Shown here in pieces: positions 17,063 to 24,591 of a DNA stretch of 64,000 bases (positions are counted from its first letter, which is position 1; each line of letters opens with the position of its first letter). The notes beneath the pieces are model-generated. The model searched no databases, had not been told where the DNA came from, and saw only the letters and a list, made by a program, of their open reading frames with translations. The stretch is from Bdellovibrio bacteriovorus (lineage in GTDB: Bacteria > Bdellovibrionota > Bdellovibrionia > Bdellovibrionales > Bdellovibrionaceae): NCBI RefSeq assembly GCF_001592745.1, contig NZ_LUKD01000008.1, forward strand, positions 301,545-365,544, written 5' to 3'. Both the position numbers and the translations under genes were made by a program.

Positions 17063-17848
17063 ATGAAGCTGTTATTAAATTCAAAAGGGTTCGGCATTGT
17101 GAATGTCTTGATGGCAGCCGGTTTGGTTTCCATGACGGCGCTCTCGGTGGCTTCGGTTCTTTCAAAGCAAAGTAAGGATCAATCGGAATTCATGCTCAAA
17201 ACTCAAGTGACTGAGATCCGTCGTTCCTTGCTTTCGGCCATCGCTTCGGATTCGGCGTGGCAGGAAACTTTGACACGAAATGCAGTGATGCGATGTCTTT
17301 CACCGCACCAAAAATATTGCGGCCCTAATCAGACGGAAACGGCCGATATCATTCTCTACGATGCTAGCGGCCAGGTGTTTTACGATGGAACGAAAACCAC
17401 AGGTGGCTTCCGTATCGATGGCCTACCCTGCAATACTTACTCGGCTTCAGGCAATGATAATTGCCCGGTAAAAGCTTCCTTGAAATGGAGAGCAGCTTGT
17501 GCAACCGGTGACTGCTCGCAAATTGAAAACTTCATCAGCCTTTCGTTCGTGTATAGTCCTTCGAGTAAGGAAAAAAAATTTCCATTCAACGCTCGTAATT
17601 ACGGCGTTGAAGAAGTAAGTCGTATTAAAATTTCTGCTTCAGAATCTCCGGTTTTGGAGTGTGCAAGAAAATCGTCATTTTTTATTGGTGAAGGACAGTC
17701 CTTCAATGGGTACGTAGCGGACACGACAGGATGTGTACCATATGTTGCTTTTCAAGGGGCTAAGGGAGCCACAGGAGTCGCCGGGATGGCGGGTCCTCAA
17801 GGTGTCCCTGGAGCCAAAGGGGCCGATGCACATTGCTCGACTCCGTAA
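17063..17848 (+). CDS. pilin-like protein with collagen-like C terminus, no Glu5
   Basis: 261 residues. The N terminus is K-G then F-G-I-V-N-V-L-M-A-A-G; the prepilin cleavage site is present but the usual Glu at +5 is Asn. The middle domain matches the upstream protein (paired cysteines, L-P-C-N-T-Y-S...C-P-V-K-A-S-L-K-W, then C-V-P-Y-V-A-F-Q-G-A-K-G). It ends in eight Gly-X-Y triplets and a final Cys without the Cys-repeat modules. GAGGAAGAG precedes the ATG. It is the second gene of a two-gene unit with 15647, and the paralogue hydrolase gene follows 31 bases after the stop. It may be a minor pseudopilin partner of its neighbour. Confidence 0.75.
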   Translation: MKLLLNSKGFGIVNVLMAAGLVSMTALSVASVLSKQSKDQSEFMLKTQVTEIRRSLLSAIASDSAWQETLTRNAVMRCLSPHQKYCGPNQTETADIILYDASGQVFYDGTKTTGGFRIDGLPCNTYSASGNDNCPVKASLKWRAACATGDCSQIENFISLSFVYSPSSKEKKFPFNARNYGVEEVSRIKISASESPVLECARKSSFFIGEGQSFNGYVADTTGCVPYVAFQGAKGATGVAGMAGPQGVPGAKGADAHCSTP

Positions 17849-17879
17849 GTAAAAGAATCCGCTGACCATTGGGGGGAAG

Positions 17880-19778
17880 ATGGCCGAAGGAAGTTTTGCC
17901 AAAAGGCGCAAGCTATTGTCACTGACGTTGCTCGTAGGTGTCGGGACCTCTATATTCTATACGAATTGTTCAAACTCTGGATTTACGACAACAGCGTCGT
18001 TAGAAGACTCGCTGCAATCCGCATCGACCTCGGCTTCATGCAATCAAGCTGTGCGAAATTTTCCACTGCCTACGCATTGGTCGAACACGGTGCTTGATAT
18101 TGTGGAAGGAGCTTCGGACACTTTGCAAATCAATGAAAGTGATCCGTTGAAAACTCGCCGCATTTACAATTACGGTTTTTTACCTACGGTCAATGCTTAT
18201 GTGGGAACTTCTTTTGACTTATTCCGCATGGACGACAATGACTTTAACAACTGGGCCGCAGAGCTTTGTCGTAACAATGGTTTCCCCATTGATCTGGTGA
18301 AGCCGGGTTCGTATTCAGATTGGGTTGTCGCAAAAAAAAGCTTGAAGTCGAATAAACAATCTGTGCAGCTGCTTTATGCTTTAAGAAAAGGAACATCCTT
18401 AGTAAACGTGTTTCTTCCTCCTGAGTGGAAAAGCTATGCAGCAAAAGGAACTTATCCCGTCTTAGCTGGAGGCTCTTACGACATCAGCAGTTCTATTCGT
18501 GGAGATACGGGTCCTCTTGTCGCGGCACAGATGAAGCTTTGGAAAGAAAAGAAAAAGCCTTTCATCGTCATTCAATGGAACGGCGGTGGTGGTCGCGCTT
18601 CGATCACCATGAATCCGAAATCTCGAGATGACTTTAATAAAATCGTTCAAGATTTGGCAGAAAACTTTGGGGCGGACGCTCAGCGCATTGTCACGGTGGG
18701 TGGTTCTCGAGGTGGAGCGGCGGCTTTAGCCGTGGCTTCAAATCCAGAAAAAAATCCTTATCGTGTGGTTGCCACATTGGCGGGTGTTCCGGTCACAGAC
18801 ATTGTTGAATACACCGAGCTGATGGGCTCAACCGTGGCGATGACATTAGGGATGACTGAGTACTCTTTGGGTCTTATGGATATATGGAAAAAGAATTTTT
18901 CTTATCCAGTGGCAAACAACGGTTTAACGGGCATGAATCGTTCTCAAGCGTATTTGCATGTGGTCACAGGAAACTCTGACGCCAACTACGTTCGCAATAA
19001 TTTAAATTTAAATAGCTCGCGATTTTTGAATGCTTTAAAAGCTGCGGGTACCCGCGTGCACTTAGAGATCAGCTCTCACGATGTTTTCATTCCTTATGTG
19101 TCGCAATTAAAATACGCCAAGGCTTTAGAAAAAGCGGGAATTCCCACCGAATTGAAGGTCAATTATTTGGCGGGCCACTGGATCAGTCCGGAATTTAATT
19201 CTGTGTCGTCGCTGATGAATGTGATGGAGAACACCATTGATCGCAGATACTCCGCGATCTTTAACACCGGAACTAAAACTTATTTTAAAAATGAATGTGG
19301 GCAGGGGCTGAGGCAGATCTCAGGACCGATTATGACATTTGAAGTTCCTCGCTTCACAAGTCCCAATATCGATGGCCACTGGCTGGTGACGGGAGAGCCC
19401 GGCGCGGTCATCGAGTTTGATGGAGTTTACCGTGAAACTGAAACCAGTCCTGTGTTAGGAAGTTTTGGTACGCAGACCGCGACGCTGAATTCCGATGGTG
19501 TTTTTATTTATAAATACCAATTGGATCCCGCCGTTTATGAAATCAAAAAAGTCCGAATGAAAAAGAAAGATAGCAATGTCTGGAAGGACATCAGCCTCGG
19601 TTGCACAAGCACGAGCATGAACAGTGGGGCCCTTTGGATTGAGGCGCTTCCGACAGAGCCTTCGCAAGACGATACGGCCGCTCGAGTTGCTGATCGTATC
19701 ATGCAAGGTTATTTGGGACCGGGATACGTAAAAGGTATCAACGGCTTTCCCAATGTGACTTATGGAATTGCGGAATAA
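17880..19778 (+). CDS. alpha/beta-hydrolase-type lipoprotein, paralogue 2
   Basis: 632 residues, aligned end to end with the protein at 10106 by shared blocks: P-L-[SP]-T-H-W-S-N, V-E-G-A-[AS]-D-T-L-Q, N-Y-G-F, V-F-L-P-P, W-N-G-G-G-G, the nucleophile elbow G-G-S-R-G-G (Ser about 281), S-S-H-D-V, G-H-W and the C-terminal N-G-x-P-N-[LV]-T-Y-G-I. The lipobox is again unusual (F-Y-T-N-C, Cys30). GGGGGAAG precedes the ATG. It lies 31 bases after the second pseudopilin, so it is probably co-transcribed with the pilin pair, which ties the hydrolase family to that surface system. Confidence 0.75.
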   Translation: MAEGSFAKRRKLLSLTLLVGVGTSIFYTNCSNSGFTTTASLEDSLQSASTSASCNQAVRNFPLPTHWSNTVLDIVEGASDTLQINESDPLKTRRIYNYGFLPTVNAYVGTSFDLFRMDDNDFNNWAAELCRNNGFPIDLVKPGSYSDWVVAKKSLKSNKQSVQLLYALRKGTSLVNVFLPPEWKSYAAKGTYPVLAGGSYDISSSIRGDTGPLVAAQMKLWKEKKKPFIVIQWNGGGGRASITMNPKSRDDFNKIVQDLAENFGADAQRIVTVGGSRGGAAALAVASNPEKNPYRVVATLAGVPVTDIVEYTELMGSTVAMTLGMTEYSLGLMDIWKKNFSYPVANNGLTGMNRSQAYLHVVTGNSDANYVRNNLNLNSSRFLNALKAAGTRVHLEISSHDVFIPYVSQLKYAKALEKAGIPTELKVNYLAGHWISPEFNSVSSLMNVMENTIDRRYSAIFNTGTKTYFKNECGQGLRQISGPIMTFEVPRFTSPNIDGHWLVTGEPGAVIEFDGVYRETETSPVLGSFGTQTATLNSDGVFIYKYQLDPAVYEIKKVRMKKKDSNVWKDISLGCTSTSMNSGALWIEALPTEPSQDDTAARVADRIMQGYLGPGYVKGINGFPNVTYGIAE

Positions 19779-19865
19779 AGACAGCTAACAAAATAAGAAG
19801 GGGGGCTAATTCATTAGCGATTTTTCGTTAGTTGGCTTTTGTTCGAAGTAAAAAAAGGGGGAATG

Positions 19866-20705
19866 ATGGTTAGTCTTAATAAAAAGAATATTTCTAGAGG
19901 AATTCTGATCGTGGGAGGAGTAGGCACACTCCTGGTGTCGTTTCAGAATTGCGGTTCACAAGCGACCTTCGATGAAATGACGATGGCGTCGGGTTTGGAC
20001 CCCTCAGGTCTGGGCACGGTGCCACCTGTGATTGTCGATGACAACGGAAACATCGTCGATAATTCAGGATCGACGCCGAACACGGGAACTTCGGGATCAA
20101 ACACGAATACGGGATCTAACACGAACACGGGATCTAATTCGAGCACTACGACTCCTGGTACGAGTACCCGCACAAATGGCAGCTCGACGAAGGCTGCTCC
20201 GAAGGTGAGTGCTCTTTCAAACTATATCAAGTCTTTTCATAACGAAGTAGCCGACGGAAATTTCCATGGGCACTTTGTGGTTTCGGGAGTATCGATTGCG
20301 GAAAAAGAGCAGATCTATCTTTGTGTCGCGAATACTTGTTCTGACAAAGACTATGTGAAGTTGACACACCATCCATATGTCGCTGCGGTCAGCGCGCGAG
20401 ACGGGGGTGTGCACTTTTCTGTCTTCTTTGCTAAGGTTCCGAATCTTGAATTGGGTGGCACGATGAGCGTGTACCTGTACAAGATCGATAACCAAGGCGG
20501 AAAAACATCTTTGGGTGGAATGAGATATCCTTTGCACGTCGCACTTCCGTACGTGCGCGATTATGCGTATCCGAAGTTTTCAACCGTCTCGCAAGTAGGT
20601 AATACGACGATTGGACTCGATATGTATTGCAACGGCGGTGGTGCCGGTCTTCCTAACTATTGGGTTGGGAACTGGAAATGCCGCTACGATTTGCGTGTGA
20701 ATTAA
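19866..20705 (+). CDS. lipoprotein with Asn/Thr/Gly/Ser-rich linker
   Basis: 279 residues from the second of two tandem ATGs, four bases after AGGGGGA; an upstream TTG frame is less likely. The signal ends S-F-Q-N-C (about Cys30), the third protein in this cluster with Asn before the lipid-type Cys. A low-complexity linker (about 65-115) carries repeated N-T-G-S-N-T units. The C-terminal 165 residues are a globular domain with paired cysteines (C-V-A-N-T-C and a terminal C-N-G-G-G...W-K-C). The domain is not recognised. It follows the hydrolase paralogue by 87 bases and is closed by a strong terminator. Confidence 0.65.
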   Translation: MVSLNKKNISRGILIVGGVGTLLVSFQNCGSQATFDEMTMASGLDPSGLGTVPPVIVDDNGNIVDNSGSTPNTGTSGSNTNTGSNTNTGSNSSTTTPGTSTRTNGSSTKAAPKVSALSNYIKSFHNEVADGNFHGHFVVSGVSIAEKEQIYLCVANTCSDKDYVKLTHHPYVAAVSARDGGVHFSVFFAKVPNLELGGTMSVYLYKIDNQGGKTSLGGMRYPLHVALPYVRDYAYPKFSTVSQVGNTTIGLDMYCNGGGAGLPNYWVGNWKCRYDLRVN

Positions 20706-20720
20706 TGGATCCTCGTAAGG

Positions 20721-20744
20721 GCCCCCGATGGGGGCTCTTTTTTT
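20721..20744 (+). terminator. rho-independent terminator
   Basis: GCCCCC-GAT-GGGGGC stem-loop followed by TCTTTTTTT, 15 bases after the stop of the linker lipoprotein gene. It ends the pseudopilin/hydrolase/lipoprotein transcription unit. Confidence 0.9.
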
Positions 20745-20791
20745 GATGACTTCTTAAGGCGCGACTTCGGTATGTCTCGACCAATGCTTTA

Positions 20792-20812
20792 TGTATCAAG
20801 CCTATTGATACA
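20792..20812. promoter_or_regulatory. operator-like inverted repeat upstream of fibre operon
   Basis: TGTATCAA and TTGATACA are perfect 8-base arms around a 5-base spacer, 100 bases before the fibre-operon lipoprotein start. There is no T run, so it is more likely a protein-binding site than a terminator. Confidence 0.4.
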
Positions 20813-20865
20813 GATTCTTTGATAACTCCTCAGGGTTCTTGAGCATATTGTCGATGCGTAAGTAG

Positions 20866-20882
20866 GAGTCAAAAAATGACTC
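20866..20882. promoter_or_regulatory. second inverted repeat upstream of fibre operon
   Basis: GAGTCA-AAAAA-TGACTC, 30 bases before the ATG at 20913. Its position near the expected promoter or leader makes a regulatory role possible. Confidence 0.35.
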
Positions 20883-20912
20883 GTATATCGAATCTGTATT
20901 GTTTGGAGAATT

Positions 20913-21188
20913 ATGAAGGATAGAAGACAGTCTTCTATTGAAAAATCAGTCCTCATAATGGCGGTGTTGCAAATGCTGCCGGCTTGTACTCTTCAAGCAA
21001 ACATCACCGACCTTCAGACTGTAGCCACTCCAAGTGTAGGTAGCTTAAAAGCCGCTCCTTTATTGGTTCACGGTCAGACCGTCAGTATGGGTAGCGGCTA
21101 CGTGATTCGTGGTTCGTTTGGTGAAATTTCAGAGCGTCAACAATTACCAGCGAGTGAGTTTGCAATTGACGGAGTATCGAATGAATAG
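20913..21188 (+). CDS. small lipoprotein heading the fibre operon
   Basis: 91 residues with a lipobox-like M-L-P-A-C at Cys25 after a hydrophobic stretch. The mature part is about 66 residues with no recognised domain. TTGGAGAA lies before the ATG. Its stop TAG at 21186 overlaps the fibre gene ATG at 21181 by eight bases, so the two are translationally coupled. A role as membrane anchor or assembly factor of the fibre is inferred from this coupling only. Confidence 0.6.
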   Translation: MKDRRQSSIEKSVLIMAVLQMLPACTLQANITDLQTVATPSVGSLKAAPLLVHGQTVSMGSGYVIRGSFGEISERQQLPASEFAIDGVSNE

Positions 21189-23385
21189 ATTTCTCCTGTC
21201 CCTACTCTTATTGATGGCGTTTGAAGTTGAAGCTCAGGTGAACAACGCAATCTCTTTCCATGCCATCGTTAAGAATTCTTTTGGGGAAGTCTTTACTCGC
21301 ACGGGTCTAAGTGTAAATGCAAAAATCTTAACAGCTAATAATTGTATTTTAAGGGAAGAGCAGTTTAATGGCATTGCCATTACCGATGGCTATCTGAACT
21401 TATGGATCGGTCGAGGCCTTGTTGGTGGTCACGATCCCGGGCTCACGATGAAAGAAACCATGGACAACTCTCATGTGATTTCAAGTGGGCCATCTCAACC
21501 CGGGGGCTTGGTTTGCCTTGATGGCACCGGAAATGTTGATGGCGGAGTCACTTCGTTCAACCCTGCCGTGAGCGGTACGAAAAGAAAGTTTCGTCTAGCC
21601 GTTACAATTGACGGCCAAAATTTATTTGCAGATTTCGATATGGGCACGACGGCTTACGCTTTGAATGCGGAAAGCTTGCAGGGTAAATCGCCTGCAGACT
21701 TTATCATGAGCAACAGCGCTCAAGGTGTAACACAAAATAATATCGAAAGCATCTTTAGTCGCTTCACCAAACTGGATGCGATTTTGGGACGCTTTGATGC
21801 GACCGGGGTGAACTTAGGCGCGAACATCACCGGAAATGCGGCGACCGCGACAACGGCAACAGTCGCAGATTCAATTGCTGGCGGTCTTAACGGTCTCTTA
21901 CCGAATCAAACAGGCAAAGCCGGACTTTATTTGCGCACGGACGGAACAAATGTGAGCTGGGAAGCTGTTGCTGGCGGTAGTGGCAGCTTATCGAGCGTGG
22001 GATTGAATTTGCCAAATATTTTTTCAGTTTCAGGAAGTCCACTGACTGCAGATGGGTCCATCGTGGCTTCTCTTGTCAGTCAAAATGCAAGTTATGTTCT
22101 TGCCGCTCCGAATGCCTCTGCGGGAGTTCCCACCTTTAGGCCTTTGACGGTGAGTGATATCAGCAATGCGGGCAGCGCCGCTCTTTATCATGTTTCTGTG
22201 ACAGGCGATGCCGGAATAACAGAGCTTGTAAAGGGTGATGACTCTCGTTTAACAAATGCACGCCCTATCCCGGATAACACTATCACGACGGCAAAAATTC
22301 AGGACGGCGCGGTTACCAATGACAAGCTGGCCACCGGCATTAGTGCCGGAAAAATTTCTGGTTTAGGCGGATTGGCAACTAAGGACTTCGTAGATCTTTC
22401 AACAAGTGATGTTACGGGAACGTTAACAGCATCAAGAATGCCAGCGCTCACAGGGGATGTCGTATCAACCGCAGGATCCGTGGCTACGGTCCTTGGCAAC
22501 AATGTCGTGACAAGTGCTAAGTTCAGACAAAGTATTGCCCGATCCGTCGTGGGTGTCAGTGGGAATGCGACGGCCAACGTCACTGATATTCAAGGAACGG
22601 CCAATCAAGTTTTGCGCGTTGATAGTCTAGGAACTACATTGGATTTTGGAGCTGTGAATTTAGCTTCGACCAGCGCCGTGACAGGGGCCCTGCCAATCGC
22701 AAACGGCGGCACCGGTGCAACGACGGCCGCTTTGGCAAGAACAGCCCTGAGTGCCGCGGTAAGTGGGACAAACGGGGATATCACAAGCTTGACGGCAGTG
22801 ACGTCTTTGAGTAGTTCGAGCGCGCTCTCATTAACTTCAGCGTCGAATACAAATATCAATATCACACCGGGTGGCACAGGGCGGGTGATTCTTAGTGGCA
22901 ACGTAGGTTTGGGTGTGCCATCGCCAACGGAAAAACTTGAAGTGAGTGGCAATGTTAAAGCTACTAGTTTTATTTCAACTTCGGACAGTCGTTTAAAGAC
23001 GAGTGTGGAAACATTGAGAGGCCTTGATACGATTCTAAGACTTCGCGGAGTCCACTTCCGATGGATTTCAGATCTGACGCCCGAGTTGGGATTGATTGCT
23101 CAAGAAGTCGAACAAGTGGCGCCGGAACTGGTGGTCACGGACTCGCGCGGATTTAAAGCAGTTAAGTATTCCAACATTGTTGCGCCTTTAATTGAGTCTA
23201 CCAAAGAGCTGTACGGTCTTTGTGTTGATACTTCAAATAAAGTGAAAGCGCAAAGTCGTGGTATTGCCACGGTCGAAACTCAGGTGCAGAAATTAGAAAA
23301 TAAAATTCGCAAGCTGGATGCTGAAAACGCTGAGCTTAGAAGCCGCTTGGAAGCTTTGGAGAAGGCTGTTTATGAAGCTCGTTAG
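21181..23385 (+). CDS. tail-fibre-like adhesin with S74 chaperone domain (mosaic adhesive trimer type)
   Basis: 734 residues. A signal peptide (1-19) is followed by a head domain (about 20-180), then a long low-complexity shaft rich in Thr, Ala, Ser, Asn and Gly with phage-fibre motifs such as I-A-N-G-G-T-G-A-T-T. Near the C terminus lies an intramolecular-chaperone/peptidase S74 domain: S-D-S-R-L-K (Ser601 and Lys606 keep the Ser/Lys pair of self-cleaving members), L-R-G-V-x-F-x-W, L-G-L-I-A-Q-E-V-E-x-V-x-P-E-L-V. A heptad coiled coil ends it (about 690-734). The layout fits the trimeric prey-recognition fibres described in Bdellovibrio. It overlaps the genes on both sides. Confidence 0.85.
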   Translation: MNRFLLSLLLLMAFEVEAQVNNAISFHAIVKNSFGEVFTRTGLSVNAKILTANNCILREEQFNGIAITDGYLNLWIGRGLVGGHDPGLTMKETMDNSHVISSGPSQPGGLVCLDGTGNVDGGVTSFNPAVSGTKRKFRLAVTIDGQNLFADFDMGTTAYALNAESLQGKSPADFIMSNSAQGVTQNNIESIFSRFTKLDAILGRFDATGVNLGANITGNAATATTATVADSIAGGLNGLLPNQTGKAGLYLRTDGTNVSWEAVAGGSGSLSSVGLNLPNIFSVSGSPLTADGSIVASLVSQNASYVLAAPNASAGVPTFRPLTVSDISNAGSAALYHVSVTGDAGITELVKGDDSRLTNARPIPDNTITTAKIQDGAVTNDKLATGISAGKISGLGGLATKDFVDLSTSDVTGTLTASRMPALTGDVVSTAGSVATVLGNNVVTSAKFRQSIARSVVGVSGNATANVTDIQGTANQVLRVDSLGTTLDFGAVNLASTSAVTGALPIANGGTGATTAALARTALSAAVSGTNGDITSLTAVTSLSSSSALSLTSASNTNINITPGGTGRVILSGNVGLGVPSPTEKLEVSGNVKATSFISTSDSRLKTSVETLRGLDTILRLRGVHFRWISDLTPELGLIAQEVEQVAPELVVTDSRGFKAVKYSNIVAPLIESTKELYGLCVDTSNKVKAQSRGIATVETQVQKLENKIRKLDAENAELRSRLEALEKAVYEAR

Positions 23386-24121
23386 TTATCTCTCTACCAT
23401 TTTTTTGATCATCTATTCGGATGCTGGCTATGCGCTTGGGGCAGGTGTTGCCGGTAAGATTGAATTTGAAAATAAAAACCTTTCTTATTATAACGGTACA
23501 TCCTGGTTTACTATTGATTACTCGATCGGGGCTAGTTGCTCAGGGTATGCAGCCGGGACTATTCATTTTGATTCTCCTCAGATGAGATTTTGTGACGGCA
23601 CCGACTGGCGCATTATTGTTAGCACGCCCGTGTCGATTTGTGCGCCAGCTTCCGCGGGCGCTATTGAGTTTAACTCTCCCAACTTGAGGTTCTGTGATGG
23701 TACTGATTGGAGACGGATCGAAGCTATGGCTCTCACAGCTTCGCCTTCGTTGTATTCTTCGCCAGCACCGAGCATCCAGGCCCTGGGTGATGCCAGTGCT
23801 TTAACCGGAGTGGGGACCAGTTCTGGGACGGAACCTTGGATTGAAGTTACTTATACTCAACCGAAAACAACGAGTTCGGCAACTTTTCGGCAGTTGGATA
23901 TAGAGGCGCCAGGGATTTGGGGAGTACATTATCTTAACGGCGCATCTTATCAGTATCACGATGGTGCTGGCTGGGTGACACTAGCGACTTTATCAGGCTT
24001 CACAAATGCAGGCGCAGCGATTACTTTTTCACATGCAAGTGTCACGGGAAACCGCTTTCGAGTTGTACGTTTAGGTACCACGGGGTATCTGGGCGTGGGA
24101 GAATTTGTAATTAATCCGTAA
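23372..24121 (+). CDS. secreted protein with three tandem repeats and a discoidin-like C terminus
   Basis: 249 residues from the ATG at 23372, which overlaps the fibre stop by 14 bases. A signal peptide (about 1-20) precedes three tandem units of about 40 residues with the core G-x-I-x-F-[DEN]-[SN]-x-x-[LM]-x-[FY]-[CY]-[DN]-G-T-x-W. A C-terminal domain (about 125-249) has the length and strand pattern of an F5/8 type C (discoidin-like) module, with V-x-G-x-R-F-R-V-V near the end. Such modules often bind sugars. Its coupling to the fibre gene suggests a surface partner or receptor-binding accessory. Confidence 0.65.
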   Translation: MKLVSYLSTIFLIIYSDAGYALGAGVAGKIEFENKNLSYYNGTSWFTIDYSIGASCSGYAAGTIHFDSPQMRFCDGTDWRIIVSTPVSICAPASAGAIEFNSPNLRFCDGTDWRRIEAMALTASPSLYSSPAPSIQALGDASALTGVGTSSGTEPWIEVTYTQPKTTSSATFRQLDIEAPGIWGVHYLNGASYQYHDGAGWVTLATLSGFTNAGAAITFSHASVTGNRFRVVRLGTTGYLGVGEFVINP

Positions 24122-24160
24122 GGGTGCGATTCGGCCTAGTCTTACCTTAAAGCATTCAAA

Positions 24161-24188
24161 AGCACCCCCAGTCGGGGGCTCTTTTTTT
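24161..24188 (+). terminator. rho-independent terminator of fibre operon
   Basis: GCACCCCC-AGTC-GGGGGCT followed by CTTTTTTT, 40 bases after the last gene of the fibre operon. Its T run touches the stop codon of the convergent KH gene. Confidence 0.9.
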
Positions 24189-24483
24189 AGAACTGATGGA
24201 ACTTCTCGTCGTTTTTAAAATTTAAAATAGCGCGAAAGCCGTGAGTTCCTGCCATGCCTGCGATCACTGTTCTTAACGCATTGATCATGCGACCTTGAGA
24301 GCCCACTAGTCTTCCATACTCTGATTGCACAGTTTCAATTTGATAGATTGTCGTACGTTCTCCGACGGAATAAGTGACTTTAATATTTTCCGGAGTGGTC
24401 ACGATTTTTTTGACAACGGATTCTAAAACTGAGCGCAGCGATTCCCTGACATCAGCCTGGCTAGTGGATAGGGCAGCGGACAT
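24187..24483 (-). CDS. KH-domain RNA-binding protein (KhpA-like)
   Basis: 98 residues. The C-terminal half carries a KH signature, V-G-S-Q-G-R-M-I-N-A-L-R-T-V-I, a variant of the G-x-x-G RNA-binding loop with flanking helices. Small single-KH proteins of this size (KhpA type) bind RNA broadly. The ATG at 24483 sits six bases after GGAGG; a longer frame starting at 24495 would bury this site. It stands alone on the minus strand, convergent with the fibre operon. The sequence does not show which RNA is bound. Confidence 0.8.
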   Translation of the reverse strand: MSAALSTSQADVRESLRSVLESVVKKIVTTPENIKVTYSVGERTTIYQIETVQSEYGRLVGSQGRMINALRTVIAGMAGTHGFRAILNFKNDEKFHQF

Positions 24484-24591
24484 GTAAACCTCCATGACCC
24501 TATTGAAACGTACATTGCGTAAATGATGAAGAGCTTAAGGACCATAAAGTGTGGAATCGTCGCTGACACAACGATTCCACTAGCAAAGATT

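Noticed and set aside
21109-21180. Longer start for the fibre gene at 21109
   Set aside because: It lies inside the coupled lipoprotein gene and would bury the signal peptide that begins at the ATG at 21181.
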